The notes under the pieces: model-generated
Database searches by the model: none
What the model was told of the DNA's origin: nothing
Seen by the model: the letters and a program-made list of their open reading frames with translations, nothing else
Translations under genes and position numbers: made by a program
Source of the DNA: Brasilonema sp. UFV-L1
Lineage (GTDB): Bacteria > Cyanobacteriota > Cyanobacteriia > Cyanobacteriales > Nostocaceae
DNA: 45,514 bases
Direction: 5' to 3'
NCBI RefSeq assembly: GCF_012912105.1
Contig: NZ_QMEA01000039.1
Coordinates: 1 to 45,514, forward strand
Shown here: piece after piece, positions 17,846 to 27,713 of the stretch
Position numbering within the stretch: the first letter of the stretch is position 1
Layout: each line of letters opens with the position of its first letter

Positions 17846-18033
17846 CCTAATCGAGAATGCAACAGTTTTTTTATATCTTCTAGAGCTTGCTCCTGGTTAG
17901 GGGCTTCAACAAAACAGTTGGGAAGTTCTAAAACAGAAGCAATCATCATTTCCTCACTGCTGTGTTCTATCAAAATATGTAGCTTCAGATTTGCAGATTG
18001 AGACAATGTTGTATTTGATAAATTGAGAGTCAT
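17821..18033 (-). CDS. HicB-like antitoxin-type protein, C terminus apparently replaced by repeat
   Basis: A 70-residue protein from ATG 18033. Residues 30-62 (ASVLELPNCFVEAPNQEQALEDIKKLLHSRL) have the pattern of HicB-type partial RNase H-fold domains: ASV-LP-C, then EQAL-NIK. No DNA-binding domain or HicA toxin gene is visible next to it. The last eight or so codons (GYTKRSTL) lie in dispersed repeat sequence, so the original 3' end was probably lost by repeat insertion or deletion. A longer reading from 18063 adds ten residues outside the conserved part. The protein may be non-functional; family assignment is tentative. Confidence 0.5.
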   Translation of the reverse strand: MTLNLSNTTLSQSANLKLHILIEHSSEEMMIASVLELPNCFVEAPNQEQALEDIKKLLHSRLGYTKRSTL

Positions 18034-18154
18034 AAAGTTTTTGATGACTAAGCCTTTTCCCAATCATAGCTTCTGAGTTTGCAAGGTAGCAGCACAAGTC
18101 ATCCTGATACATCCAAAGTCTGCTTAAGGGACTTCCAATTAAAAAAGTATCAAC

Positions 18155-18200
18155 CTGTAGAGTGGTGCGCTATAGCGGGACGCCATAACGCACCCTACTA
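18155..18200. repeat. Hairpin-forming dispersed repeat
   Basis: GTAGAGTGGTGCGCTATAG is followed by an imperfect reverse complement ending CATAACGCACCCTAC. Such GGTGCG/CGCACC hairpins are scattered in cyanobacterial intergenic regions. It lies between the HicB-like and Uma2 genes. Confidence 0.6.
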
Positions 18201-18307
18201 TCGAATAATTTATTTTTTGGTTCTCTCTAAATCAGCGAGTTATTAACAAATCATTGTGAGTTGGCAAAGGTAATGCTGAGTTCACGAATGAATGACTAAA
18301 AGCTCTC

Positions 18308-19015
18308 TCAAACTTCTGGTTCTACTCCCAAAGCACGCAGTTGAGCTGCCAATCTTTCTGCTCGCTGTCGTTCCTTAGCTGCTAACTCCAAACCCCATAG
18401 CAAGAGTTCTCCTGTTTCATCCCACCAACGCAACCAATAACCAGTGCGATTTTCTCGGCTTCCCTGCCATATTCCCAAAAATAAGTTCATTTGAGCAATC
18501 CAGTAACGGTTATTTTCATCTGGTGTCTCAAGTTGATACTGCCCAGAATTATCTAGCTGATACACTTCTAACACTCCCGTTTCTGGTTCAAAAATGCCGT
18601 AGTTAGGAACTTTTAAAACTTGTTCGTAATAGAACCATTTACCAGGTGGATAAGTTGGTTTACTAGAGTATTCTCCACCTTCAGTATCCGAAAGAAATTC
18701 CATTACGATGACTGGAAAATCGCCCTGGAGTTGTGGGGTGTAACTCCGCTTGACTTCTTCTCGTGGCACTTTAATAGAAGGTATAAATCCCCAATCAGGT
18801 GCTTTCACGATAATTTTGTGATTTAAAGTGGCACAGATGCCGTAGTTCGTTACAGTTAAGGCGTTGGCGGGTAATCTTCCAGCAAGTTCTAAGCTTTCTG
18901 TTAAAGCCGCTGCTAGTAGTGGTTGATTAATGTTATCCACTGGTTCGTCATCTAAAACAAAATCATCTGGTAACTTTTGCCAGGTAATTTCATATGTGGT
19001 TGCACTGGCTAGCAT
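18308..19015 (-). CDS. Uma2 family endonuclease-fold protein (DUF820)
   Basis: A 235-residue protein of the Uma2/DUF820 family, very abundant in cyanobacteria and built on a PD-(D/E)XK nuclease fold. Visible family features are the N-terminal helical LLAAALTESLELAG, the KAPDWGFIPS segment carrying the acidic residue, GDFPVIVMEFLSD carrying the second acidic residue, and the PPGKWFYYEQVLKVPNYGIFEP block. The C terminus ends in the usual charged AAKERQRAERLAAQLRALGVEPE helix. The biological role of the family is uncertain; transposon-linked or defence functions have been suggested. It has no partner gene here. Confidence 0.88.
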   Translation of the reverse strand: MLASATTYEITWQKLPDDFVLDDEPVDNINQPLLAAALTESLELAGRLPANALTVTNYGICATLNHKIIVKAPDWGFIPSIKVPREEVKRSYTPQLQGDFPVIVMEFLSDTEGGEYSSKPTYPPGKWFYYEQVLKVPNYGIFEPETGVLEVYQLDNSGQYQLETPDENNRYWIAQMNLFLGIWQGSRENRTGYWLRWWDETGELLLWGLELAAKERQRAERLAAQLRALGVEPEV

Positions 19016-19167
19016 AGTAAGAATACCTCTTCAATGCCATTGATAAATCTAGCTTAACTGTTGACAGTTGGTGGAAACGTTTCACAACAAAAAGTATAGA
19101 AAATCAAACTTTGATATCAATGCTATCATTAAGTAAGATTCTCTAGCACAAGCATGAAAAAAAAGCT

Positions 19168-19401
19168 ATGGCACAGCTCATCGTTCGTAACTTAGATGAG
19201 GAGGTGGTTCGCCGATTGAAGCTTAGAGCTGCTCAAAATGGTCGTTCTACCGAAGCTGAACATCGGGCGATTCTGGAAGCAGTTTTGCTTGAGCGTTCTT
19301 CTCAAGAGTCTCTGAAACAACTCTTGCAGTCGATGCCGGATGTTGGCGAGGATACTGACTTTGACCGGATAGAAGATCGCGGTCGTAAGGTAGATTTGTG
19401 A
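19168..19401 (+). CDS. FitA/VapB-type ribbon-helix-helix antitoxin
   Basis: A 77-residue antitoxin with an N-terminal ribbon-helix-helix DNA-binding domain (MAQLIVRNLDEEVVRRLKLRAAQNGRSTEAEHRAILEAVL), typical of the FitA (Arc-like) family. The C-terminal tail would block the PIN toxin encoded next. Its stop codon overlaps the GTG start of the toxin gene (GTGA), the usual coupled arrangement that keeps antitoxin in excess. It likely autoregulates its operon; an AT-rich promoter lies between 19016 and 19167. Confidence 0.88.
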   Translation: MAQLIVRNLDEEVVRRLKLRAAQNGRSTEAEHRAILEAVLLERSSQESLKQLLQSMPDVGEDTDFDRIEDRGRKVDL

Positions 19402-19817
19402 AGGGCTACTTGTTCGATACGAATATTCTGTCCGAATTACGCAAAGGTAAGCGTTGCCATCCGGGGGTAGCGGGGTGGTTTGAGCTCGTTGACGAACAAG
19501 ATATTTTTCTCAGCGTCTTGGTGATTGGCGAGATTGAAAGCGGAATCGAGAGAATTCGGCGACGCGACCAAAAAGCCGCTACAAATTTAGATATTTGGTT
19601 AAAAAAAATTGTGACTGGCTACGAGAACCGTATCCTTCCAATTACTCAGGCAATTACCCTGGAGTGGGGAAGAATCAATGTTCCTAATCCGGTTTCTGGT
19701 GTGGATGGCTTACTGGCTGCTACTGCCAAGGTTCACGATTTGACTTTGATTACCCGCAATGTTAAGGATATTCAAAACATCGGAGTGGAATTTTATAATC
19801 CTTTTACTTATGCTTGA
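19398..19817 (+). CDS. PIN-domain ribonuclease toxin, VapC/FitB type
   Basis: A 139-residue PIN-domain toxin. The metal-binding acidic residues are visible: D7 in YLFDTNILSELRKG, E45 in SVLVIGEIESGIERI, and D-containing VSGVDGLLAATAKVHDLTLITRNVKDI near 100-125. PIN toxins cleave specific RNAs and arrest growth when released from their antitoxin. The GTG start at 19398 overlaps the antitoxin stop. The active-site residues and length look intact, so the system should be functional. Confidence 0.9.
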   Translation: MKGYLFDTNILSELRKGKRCHPGVAGWFELVDEQDIFLSVLVIGEIESGIERIRRRDQKAATNLDIWLKKIVTGYENRILPITQAITLEWGRINVPNPVSGVDGLLAATAKVHDLTLITRNVKDIQNIGVEFYNPFTYA

Positions 19818-19880
19818 CATTTACTTTTTGAGTTATTCTGGAACCATAATGAAACCATAATAGTTCCATTGTCATACCTG

Positions 19881-20129
19881 ATGTCTATGGTCACGTTAAC
19901 CCTTAAAAATATTCCAGAAACGCTTTACGACAAACTGAAGCAAAACGCCGCTCAGAATCGTCGTAGTCTAAATAGCGAAATTCTAGTTTGTCTAGAACAA
20001 GCCGTAGCAACTCCAAAACTCAAGAAAACTGAAGTTTTGGAAAGAGTTCGTGCTCTTCGCCAGAAAACAGTCAATCATTTGTTAACACAAACAGAGTTGC
20101 TTGAGGTGAAAAACGAGGGAAGGTTGTGA
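19881..20129 (+). CDS. Ribbon-helix-helix antitoxin, second vapB-like gene
   Basis: An 82-residue protein from ATG 19881 (ATG 19887 is also possible; an upstream TTG is less likely). The N-terminal segment VTLTLKNIPETLYDKLKQNAAQNRRSLNSEILVCLEQAV is a FitA-like ribbon-helix-helix domain, only distantly similar to the antitoxin 700 bases upstream. The stop codon overlaps the GTG start of the next PIN toxin. It is expected to neutralise that toxin and repress its own promoter. Confidence 0.85.
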   Translation: MSMVTLTLKNIPETLYDKLKQNAAQNRRSLNSEILVCLEQAVATPKLKKTEVLERVRALRQKTVNHLLTQTELLEVKNEGRL

Positions 20130-20536
20130 TTGTTGTAGATACGAATGTCATCGCCTACTTCTTTTTGCAGGGTGAACAAACACAACAAGCAGAAGCAGTT
20201 TATGAACAAGATCCAGAATGGGTAGCTCCCTATCTTTGGCGATCAGAATTCCGTAACGTTCTGGCGTTGTATCTGCGTCAAGGATACCTATCTTTAGAGG
20301 ATGCCATTCAGATTTATCAGGAAGCAGAAACCTTGATGCAGCAGGGTGAGTATGCAATTGATGCGATAGCAGTTTTACAGTTAACTTTTGAATCAGGTTG
20401 TTCTGCTTATGACTGTGAATATGTCGTCTTAGCACAGCAGTTGGGAGTGCCTCTGATTACAGCCGATCGCAAACTGATTGCGAGTTTTCCATTGGTGGCA
20501 ATTCCAATAGCAACATTTTTGCAAAATTTAGCGTAA
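20126..20536 (+). CDS. PIN-domain ribonuclease toxin, second VapC
   Basis: A 136-residue PIN-domain protein. Acidic residues fit the family: D5 in MIVVDTNVIAYFF, E41 in WRSEFRNVLALYL, and D94 or so in SAYDCEYVVLAQQLGVPLITADRKLI. It differs clearly from the first toxin in sequence, so the two pairs are not a recent tandem duplication. The GTG start overlaps the antitoxin stop by the GTGA arrangement. Confidence 0.9.
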   Translation: MIVVDTNVIAYFFLQGEQTQQAEAVYEQDPEWVAPYLWRSEFRNVLALYLRQGYLSLEDAIQIYQEAETLMQQGEYAIDAIAVLQLTFESGCSAYDCEYVVLAQQLGVPLITADRKLIASFPLVAIPIATFLQNLA

Positions 20537-20733
20537 GCAGTTTATCGCCATTTCAAGTTTGAGCTAACTCATGTTGTCACAACCAACGATGCTCTTTTTT
20601 GCGATTTTGCGATCTACAATCATTTCATCGTAATTAGCCCCGATCATGTTTCTCAAGTTTCCTTTGGCGGATCACACTCAATATTTTGTGCTGAAATGGT
20701 AATTCATTACAGACAACAGATAAGGAAAATTTC

Positions 20734-22293
20734 ATGACTCAATATGACTATATTGTGATAGGTGCAGGTTCGGCAGGCTGCGTTGTCGCCAACCGTCTGA
20801 CACAAGACAGTAAAACAACGGTGTTATTGCTCGAAGCTGGCAACCCAGATACTAAACCGGAGATTCAAATCCCATCGGAATGCATAAACCTACCGGGTAC
20901 CGAGGTGGACTGGGGATATTTTTCTGAACCAGAACCGTACCTAAATAACCGCAAAATGTTTTGTCCGCGTGGGAAAGTCTTGGGTGGTTGCAGTTCGATT
21001 AATTTCTTGCTTTATGCCCGAGGCAATCATCATGATTATGATCACTGGCAGGAATTGGGAAATCCCGGTTGGTCGTACCTTGATGTACTGCCATATTTCA
21101 AGAAATCTGAAAACCAGCAACGCGGTGCCTCCGAATACCACAGTGTTGATGGCGAGTTGAGCGTGACCGATGTTATTTCCCCTGCTGTGGCATCCCAACG
21201 ATTTGTAGACGCATGTGTGGCAATGGGATATAACCACAATCCTGATTTCAACGGAATGCAGCAGGAAGGTGCCGGACCCTATCAGTTTACTATCAAAGAT
21301 GGTAAACGGCACAGTGCCGCTGCTGCATTCCTAGTGCCAATTCTCAAGCGTCCCAATTTGACAACGATAACAGGAGCGTTGGTGACTCGATTGTTGTTTG
21401 AGGGAACTTGCACTGTTGGGGTAGAATACCTGCACGATAATCAGCTGCACCAAGCCAGGATCAACTCTGAAGTGATTTTAAGTGCTGGCGCGTTCAATTC
21501 GCCCAAGCTGCTGATGCTTTCAGGCATTGGTGATGCAAAACACCTGCAAGCATTGGGGATTTCTGTAGTCGTTGATTTGCCGGGTGTCGGTCAAAACCTC
21601 CAAGACCACGTTTGCGTTTTTCTGCCATATCAGGCAACTCAGGATTTACAACCTGCAATCAACGGTACTGGTATCAGTGAAACCGGATTGTTTTTGCATA
21701 GCGAGGGTAATCTGGATGCTGCGCCAGATTTACAGTTTTTCTTCGGTCCCATTCTGTGGGCACCTCCTGGCTATGCTGGTTCTGGTCCGGGATTCATTGG
21801 TACAGTCAGTTTGACTCATCCCCAAAATATTGGGAGTGTCAGTTTGCGTTCGCCTGACGCCAAAGATGCACCGATTCTTCGGATGAACTATCTCCAAAGT
21901 CAATCCGATGTGCAAAAGCTAGTTGCCGGGATTAAATTAATGCGCAAATTGTTTGATACAAGTGCCTTTGATGAGTTTCGAGGTGAGGAAGTCGCTCCTG
22001 GTGCCGACGTGACTAGCGATGAAGCACTCGTTGCCTACATCCGGGAAACTTGCAGTACTATGTTTCATCCTGTTGGCACCTGTAAAATGGGAATTGACCC
22101 AATGGCGGTTGTAGACCCCGAACTACGGGTATACGGGGTTGAGGGGTTACGTGTCGTGGATGCATCAATCATGCCAACTCTGACTACGGGAAATACTAAT
22201 GCACCCACAATTATGATTGGCGAAAAAGCAGCCGATTTAATTAAAGCCGCAGATCGCGTTTCACAGCAAGCACTTTCAGCAATTGCAAACTAA
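20734..22293 (+). CDS. GMC family FAD oxidoreductase (choline dehydrogenase-like)
   Basis: A 519-residue flavoenzyme. The N-terminal FAD motif is YDYIVIGAGSAGCVVANRL (about 4-22), followed by LLEAGNPD. The GMC signature 1 region is GKVLGGCSSINFLLYARG (about 80-97) and signature 2 is SAGAFNSPKLLMLSGIG (about 250-266). The active-site His lies in MFHPVGTCKMG, and the C terminus has TTGNTNAPTIMIGEKAADLI. Family members oxidise alcohols such as choline or aryl alcohols; the substrate here is not evident. No betaine aldehyde dehydrogenase gene lies nearby. A GGAAA-type ribosome binding site precedes the ATG at 20734. Confidence 0.92.
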   Translation: MTQYDYIVIGAGSAGCVVANRLTQDSKTTVLLLEAGNPDTKPEIQIPSECINLPGTEVDWGYFSEPEPYLNNRKMFCPRGKVLGGCSSINFLLYARGNHHDYDHWQELGNPGWSYLDVLPYFKKSENQQRGASEYHSVDGELSVTDVISPAVASQRFVDACVAMGYNHNPDFNGMQQEGAGPYQFTIKDGKRHSAAAAFLVPILKRPNLTTITGALVTRLLFEGTCTVGVEYLHDNQLHQARINSEVILSAGAFNSPKLLMLSGIGDAKHLQALGISVVVDLPGVGQNLQDHVCVFLPYQATQDLQPAINGTGISETGLFLHSEGNLDAAPDLQFFFGPILWAPPGYAGSGPGFIGTVSLTHPQNIGSVSLRSPDAKDAPILRMNYLQSQSDVQKLVAGIKLMRKLFDTSAFDEFRGEEVAPGADVTSDEALVAYIRETCSTMFHPVGTCKMGIDPMAVVDPELRVYGVEGLRVVDASIMPTLTTGNTNAPTIMIGEKAADLIKAADRVSQQALSAIAN

Positions 22294-22426
22294 CTCGCTT
22301 GCGCCCAGATGCAGAGTAGTGAGGGAATCATCACCTAAAGCAGTACTCTTGTTCTACCATAGTAAAGGCGACAATGATAACATTAAGAACTGTTTCGCCT
22401 CTACTGCTTTTTCCCAGACTGCTCAT

Positions 22427-25303
22427 ATGTCAAATACCCAGCTAGCCACATCCTTAAATGGACATCTTCCCAACTCTAGCAACAACCAAAACACAATCCG
22501 CATTCGTGGTGCTCGGCAGCATAATCTTAAGAATATTGATTTAGAACTGCCACGCGATCGCCTGATTGTCTTTACTGGTGTTTCTGGTTCTGGCAAGTCT
22601 TCCTTAGCATTTGACACTATTTTCGCAGAAGGGCAACGCCGTTATGTGGAATCCCTCAGCGCTTATGCACGGCAATTTTTAGGACAGGTGGAAAAACCTG
22701 ATGTGGAGGCGATAGAAGGTTTAAGTCCAGCAATTTCTATTGATCAAAAGTCAACTTCTCATAACCCTCGTTCTACGGTGGGGACGGTGACTGAGATTTA
22801 CGACTATATGCGGTTGCTGTTTGGACGGGCGGGTGAACCTCATTGTCCGATATGCGATCGCTGTATTGCTCCTCAGACAATAGATCAGATGTGCGATCGC
22901 ATATCTGAACTTCCTGATCGTACTCGCTTTCAAATCCTTGCGCCTGTTGTTCGCGGGAAAAAAGGGACTCATAGCAAGCTCTTATCAAGTTTAGCTTCTC
23001 AAGGTTTTGTCCGTGTCCGGGTAGATGGCGAGGTACGAGAACTTGCTGATGCAATTAAGTTAGATAAAAATGTTACTCACACGATTGAAGTCGTCATTGA
23101 CCGTCTTGTGAAAAAGCCTGGTATTCAGGAGCGTTTGGTCGATTCTCTTACCACTTGTTTGAAGCAATCAAGTGGAATTGCGGTTATTGAAATTACAAAA
23201 GATACAGAAAATCAAGAATTACCTTCAGAATTAATATTTTCCGAGAACTTCGCGTGTCCAGAACACGGGGCGGTTATGGAGGAATTATCACCGCGCTTGT
23301 TCTCGTTTAATTCACCGTATGGTGCTTGTCCTCATTGTCACGGGATTGGAAGTTTAAGAAGATTTTCGCCAGAGTTGGTAGTTCCTGACCCGAAAGCGCC
23401 TGTGTATTCTGCGATCGCTCCTTGGTCGGATAAAGAGAATTCTTATTATCTGGAGTTGTTGTATCATTTGGGACAAGAGTTTGGGTTTGAATTGCAGAGA
23501 TTGTGGAATCAGTTAACTGAGGAACAGCGGGAGGTCATTTTACATGGAACCACCCAGACGCAGAAGTCGCAGAGTTTATTTAAAGGGGTGCTTCCTATGT
23601 TGCAAAAGCAATACGAGGGGAGTTCAGAGTTAATTAAGCAAAAGTTGGAACAGTATTTAATAGATCAACCGTGTCCTGTGTGTGAGGGGAAACGGTTGAA
23701 ACCGGAGGCGTTAGCGGTGCGGTTGGGACAGTATGGAATTTTGGATTTGACTGGTACCTCAATTCGGGAGTGTCGCGAGAGGATTGATAAGTTAGAGTTG
23801 AGTCAACGTCAGGTGCAAATTGCAGATTTAGTACTCAGAGAAATCAAAGCGCGATTGCAGTTTCTCTTGGATGTGGGTTTAGATTACCTGACACTTGATC
23901 GTCCGGCGATGACGCTTTCGGGTGGTGAAGCACAACGAATTCGTCTGGCGACTCAAATTGGTTCTGGGTTGACTGGGGTTTTATACGTTTTGGATGAACC
24001 GAGTATTGGTTTGCATCAACGAGATAATGCACGGTTGCTACGAACTTTAACAAGATTGAGGGATTTGGGTAATACGTTGATTGTAGTAGAGCATGATGAA
24101 GAAACAATTCGTGCTGCTGACTATCTTGTTGATATTGGTCCTTTTGCAGGTATTCATGGCGGAAATATTGTGACTCAAGGTAATTTGCAAGCGTTACTGG
24201 AGTCGCAAGAGTCGCTGACGGGTGCATATTTGTCCAAACGAAAAGTGATTACAACTCCGGCTGTACGCAGAGAAGGAAACGGGTTGAGTTTGGCGATCAA
24301 AAATGCTCATCGCAATAATTTAAAAAATATAAATGTAGAAATACCTTTGGGTAAACTTGTCGCCGTGACTGGTGTTTCTGGTTCTGGTAAATCGACTTTA
24401 ATGAATGAGTTACTCTATCCTGCACTACAACATCAGCTGACGCGTAAAGTTCCATTTCCCAAAGAAATAGATGCAATTGAAGGATTGGATACTGTTGACA
24501 AAGCAATTGTCATTGACCAATCACCCATTGGTAGAACACCACGTTCTAACCCAGCGACATATACAGGTGTTTTTAGTATTATTCGTGAAGTGTTTACACA
24601 AACAATTGAAGCGAAAGCAAGAGGTTATAAAGCAGGACAATTTTCCTTCAATGTCAAAGGTGGACGTTGCGAAGCTTGCGGCGGACAGGGTGTAAATGTC
24701 ATTGAAATGAACTTTTTGCCGGATGTTTATGTACAGTGCGAAGTTTGTAAAGGTGCAAGATATAACCGCGAAACTTTGCAGGTGAAGTACAAAGACAAGT
24801 CTATTTCTGATGTTCTTAACATGACGGTTGAGGAAGCTTTGGAGTTTTTTAAAAATATTCCGAAAGCGGTTAGTAAATTACAAACTTTGGTGGATGTAGG
24901 GTTGGGATATATTAAACTTGGACAACCAGCAACGACTTTATCTGGTGGGGAAGCACAGCGGGTGAAATTAGCAACAGAACTTTCGCGCCGCGCTACAGGT
25001 AAGACACTTTATCTTATAGATGAACCGACAACAGGTTTATCTTTTTATGATGTTCACAAGTTGTTAGATGTGTTGCAACGTTTGGTAGATAAAGGAAATT
25101 CAATTTTAGTGATTGAACACAATTTAGATGTGATTCGTTGTGCGGATTGGTTGATAGATTTAGGTCCAGAAGGGGGTGATCAAGGGGGAGAAGTGATTGC
25201 TGTAGGTACGCCAGAAGAAGTCGCAGAAAATTCTCGCTCATATACTGGGCAGTATGTTAAGCATGTGTTGCAACAGTATCCAGTAGAGACAAAAGTTCTG
25301 TGA
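22427..25303 (+). CDS. uvrA: Excinuclease ABC subunit A
   Basis: UvrA recognises DNA damage in nucleotide excision repair and loads UvrB. The protein has 958 residues from ATG 22427, the usual size. The open frame extends 48 codons further upstream (22283), but that part is not conserved-looking and overlaps the end of the GMC oxidoreductase gene. Both ABC ATPase modules are complete: Walker [16 protein letters not shown] and [15 protein letters not shown], and signature [13 protein letters not shown] and [13 protein letters not shown]. The zinc modules [15 protein letters not shown] and [16 protein letters not shown] are present. The unusual [13 protein letters not shown] after the second Walker B ([11 protein letters not shown], where GLHF is common) is a mild variant. 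No neighbouring repair gene is seen. Confidence 0.97.
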   Translation: MSNTQLATSLNGHLPNSSNNQNTIRIRGARQHNLKNIDLELPRDRLIVFTGVSGSGKSSLAFDTIFAEGQRRYVESLSAYARQFLGQVEKPDVEAIEGLSPAISIDQKSTSHNPRSTVGTVTEIYDYMRLLFGRAGEPHCPICDRCIAPQTIDQMCDRISELPDRTRFQILAPVVRGKKGTHSKLLSSLASQGFVRVRVDGEVRELADAIKLDKNVTHTIEVVIDRLVKKPGIQERLVDSLTTCLKQSSGIAVIEITKDTENQELPSELIFSENFACPEHGAVMEELSPRLFSFNSPYGACPHCHGIGSLRRFSPELVVPDPKAPVYSAIAPWSDKENSYYLELLYHLGQEFGFELQRLWNQLTEEQREVILHGTTQTQKSQSLFKGVLPMLQKQYEGSSELIKQKLEQYLIDQPCPVCEGKRLKPEALAVRLGQYGILDLTGTSIRECRERIDKLELSQRQVQIADLVLREIKARLQFLLDVGLDYLTLDRPAMTLSGGEAQRIRLATQIGSGLTGVLYVLDEPSIGLHQRDNARLLRTLTRLRDLGNTLIVVEHDEETIRAADYLVDIGPFAGIHGGNIVTQGNLQALLESQESLTGAYLSKRKVITTPAVRREGNGLSLAIKNAHRNNLKNINVEIPLGKLVAVTGVSGSGKSTLMNELLYPALQHQLTRKVPFPKEIDAIEGLDTVDKAIVIDQSPIGRTPRSNPATYTGVFSIIREVFTQTIEAKARGYKAGQFSFNVKGGRCEACGGQGVNVIEMNFLPDVYVQCEVCKGARYNRETLQVKYKDKSISDVLNMTVEEALEFFKNIPKAVSKLQTLVDVGLGYIKLGQPATTLSGGEAQRVKLATELSRRATGKTLYLIDEPTTGLSFYDVHKLLDVLQRLVDKGNSILVIEHNLDVIRCADWLIDLGPEGGDQGGEVIAVGTPEEVAENSRSYTGQYVKHVLQQYPVETKVL

Positions 25304-25399
25304 ACAGCGATCGCTCTAATACCAAATAATCAGTTCAGATTGCAAGAATACTCACCTCTGGTTTTGATAAACTATTGAGAACAGTGGGTTAAGTTTGGT

Positions 25400-26245
25400 A
25401 TGTCCTTTGATAACCTGTGTAAGCTGCTATCTGAAAAATATCCTGATCGTTTCGCCTCATGGGTACTAGGGACACCCCAACGCTCAGTCGAAATTCTCAA
25501 AACCGAACTCAGCATTGAACCAATTCGGGCAGATTATGTTACCTTCTTGCAATTGCAAGGACAAATCTTACACCTAGAATTTCAAACCAAACTAGAATCC
25601 AATCCTCCGATACCGTTACGAATGCTCGATTACTGGGTACGGCTGCATCGCCTCTAGCGCTTACCAATTACCCAGGTTGTTGTGTTGCTGCTACCTCCAC
25701 CTGAAGATACAGTGATTGAAACCGCCTTTGTCGCAGCCACAACCCGTCATGAATATCGCGTCATCCGACTGTGGGAGCAAGAACCAGAAATCTTCCTGAA
25801 TGACTCGGCGTTGTTACCCCTTGCTCCTTTAGCAAGCACAACGTCTCCAGAACAGTTACTGCAGCAAGTAGCACAGCAAGTCAATCGCTTAGCACAAGAA
25901 CAACGACAGGAAGTTTCGACTTACGCCCAAATTTTGGCAGGGTTAAAATTTAAGAAGGACTTGATTCGGCGAATATTTCGGGAGGGTATGATGCGCGAGT
26001 CAGTAATTTACCAGGAAATTTTAGAAGAAGGACGCCAAGAGGGTGAACAGCTAGGACGTCAAGAGGAAGGACGATCGCTTGTTCTGCTTTTACTTGAGCA
26101 AAAAGTGGGGCAGTTGTCAGAAATTGAGCACGAGCGCATTTCGGCTTTAAGCCTGGAACGATTGGAAGCGTTAGCATTGGCACTACTCAATTTCTCTTCA
26201 AAGGCAGATTTTACAACTTGGTTGCAGCAAGAACAAGCATTGTAA
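25400..26245 (+). pseudogene. Rpn family nuclease/DUF4351 protein, interrupted by an in-frame TAG
   Basis: The reading frame starts at ATG 25400 and shows an Rpn-type PD-(D/E)XK domain (FASWVLGTPQRSVEILKTEL, HLEFQTK) up to residue 85 (DYWVRLHRL). A TAG at 25655-25657 then stops it, and the same frame continues with RLPITQVVVLLLPPPEDTV to the C-terminal DUF4351 segment (LVLLLLEQKVGQLSEIEHERI) at 26245. Homologues read through this point with an aromatic residue, so a single TAC/TAT to TAG change explains the break. The family (recombination-promoting nuclease/putative transposase) is common in cyanobacteria. The frame is otherwise clean, so the mutation is recent, or the second part is expressed alone. 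Confidence 0.82.
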
Positions 26246-26638
26246 TTCGGTTGCTTCATAGTAGCACAGCAAGTCAATCGTTTAGCACAAGAACAACGAC
26301 AGGAAGTTTCGACTTACGCCCAAATTCTGGCAGGGTTAAAATTTAAGAAGGACTTGATTCGGCGAATATTTCGGGAGGGTATGATGCGCGAGTCAGTAAT
26401 TTACCAGGAAATTTTAGAGGAAGGTGAAGAACTTGGGAGAAGAAAGGGAGAACGATCGCTTGTTCTGCTTTTACTTGAGCAAAAAGTGGGGCAGTTGTCA
26501 GAAATTGAGCACGAGCGCATTTCGGCTTTAAGCCTGGAACGATTGGAAGCGTTAGCATTGGCACTACTCAATTTCTCTTCAAAGGCAGATTTTACAACTT
26601 GGTTGGAGCAAGAACAAGCGTTGTAATTCGGTTGCTTG
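25868..26638 (+). repeat. Tandem duplication of the 3' half of the Rpn-family gene
   Basis: Bases from 25868 (GTAGCACAGCAAGTCAATCG) to about 26256 recur from 26261 to about 26637, nearly identical except for a block where the second copy is 12 bases shorter (EEGRQEGEQLGRQEEGR replaced by a shorter EEGEELGRRKGER). The copies share the sequence TTGTAATTCGGTTGCTT after the stop codon. The repeat is in the same frame as the first copy. Confidence 0.92.
26246..26626 (+). pseudogene. Duplicated C-terminal fragment of the Rpn-family gene
   Basis: Open in frame from just after the first stop codon (26245) to TAA at 26626, encoding VAQQVNRLAQEQRQEV through a DUF4351-like C terminus. There is no ATG with a ribosome binding site at the beginning; only a TTG (26354) or an internal ATG could start it. 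It lacks the nuclease domain and is best treated as a by-product of the tandem duplication. Confidence 0.75.
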
Positions 26639-26744
26639 ATTGCGAACATATATTTTGGCGATCGCTAAGATACAAAATACTCACAAGAGTGATTGTCCTC
26701 TGAAATCAAGCCAGAGCGATCGCGCTTTAGTTCTGTAGAAGAAT

Positions 26745-27713
26745 TTATAGCATTGCATGATCATCAAATAACTCATTGCTATCAGGAGCAACACACTGCT
26801 TGGTGTCAACAAGACATTTATTAATCCAATCTAAAATGGCTTGATTTACCAATTCTGGGCGTTCATCGTGAGGACAATGACCGACATCTTCCAAGTTAAG
26901 CAGTTCTAACTTTTCGTTAAAATGAGCAAATTGACCAGCAAGTGCAGAGGGAATAAATCGGTCTTTTTGCCCCCAAACCAAAAGCATGGGAATTTGTAAG
27001 GTTGGTAGTACTGTCTTGACGCTGGGGCTAAAGTTAATACCAATAGTCGCTTTAAACAAGGCGCTGAAAGCACGCGCAGAACCCCGATCTTGAGCAGGAC
27101 CAACTAAAATTTCTACGAGTTCATCGGTAATTGCTTCTGGGTTAGCATAGGCGATACTAGCCCAGCGACGTACTATTGTTGGTCGGCGCAATACCTGAAA
27201 TAAAGGTTTAAGTAACAGTGGGGAAGCAACAAGATTTTTGATTCCCATGACAATCGGTCGCAGTATAGCAGGAATAGCTTCTTGCTCTAATGACGGATCG
27301 GGCAAACTCATCATCACAACACCTTGTACCATTTCGGGATGAGCTGCTGCTGCTGCTAAAGAAACAAGTGAACCAAGGGAGTTACCTATTAGTACAACTG
27401 GTTGACGGATAAAGACTTTCCAAAAATCGTAAATCTGTTCTGCCCAAAGATGTGTGCTGTAATTTACCGGAGCTTTTTCAGAAGCGCCCCAACCCAACAT
27501 ATCAAGCGCATAAACGGTGTGGTGTTCGCCTAGTACCTCTAAATTGTGTCGCCAATGACCAATAGACGCACCAAATCCGTGTAGCAATATGAGGGGAGTT
27601 GTCTTGCGATTGTTTTGAGCTGGACGAATATATGTGTAGCGAGTTTGCCAGCCTCTCCAAACCCAGTCTCTTTGATTTCCAACTCGTTGTTGCCAATGCA
27701 CTGTGGTATTCAT
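26745..27713 (-). CDS. Alpha/beta hydrolase
   Basis: A 322-residue alpha/beta hydrolase. LILLHGFGASIGHWRHN is the oxyanion-hole HG motif, VVLIGNSLGSLVSL is the nucleophile elbow with the catalytic serine, WGQKDRFIP carries the probable acid, and VGHCPHDERPE carries the catalytic histidine. It resembles cyanobacterial hydrolases of the haloalkane-dehalogenase/epoxide-hydrolase branch that are probably esterases or pheophytinase-like enzymes; the substrate is unknown. ATG 27713 (MNTTVHWQQR) is preferred over a TTG four codons upstream. There is no signal peptide, so it is cytoplasmic or peripheral. Confidence 0.9.
   Translation of the reverse strand: MNTTVHWQQRVGNQRDWVWRGWQTRYTYIRPAQNNRKTTPLILLHGFGASIGHWRHNLEVLGEHHTVYALDMLGWGASEKAPVNYSTHLWAEQIYDFWKVFIRQPVVLIGNSLGSLVSLAAAAAHPEMVQGVVMMSLPDPSLEQEAIPAILRPIVMGIKNLVASPLLLKPLFQVLRRPTIVRRWASIAYANPEAITDELVEILVGPAQDRGSARAFSALFKATIGINFSPSVKTVLPTLQIPMLLVWGQKDRFIPSALAGQFAHFNEKLELLNLEDVGHCPHDERPELVNQAILDWINKCLVDTKQCVAPDSNELFDDHAML

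Noticed and set aside
22283-22426. N-terminal extension of uvrA
   Set aside because: It overlaps the GMC gene stop, reads as non-conserved sequence, and the start at 22427 gives the normal UvrA length.
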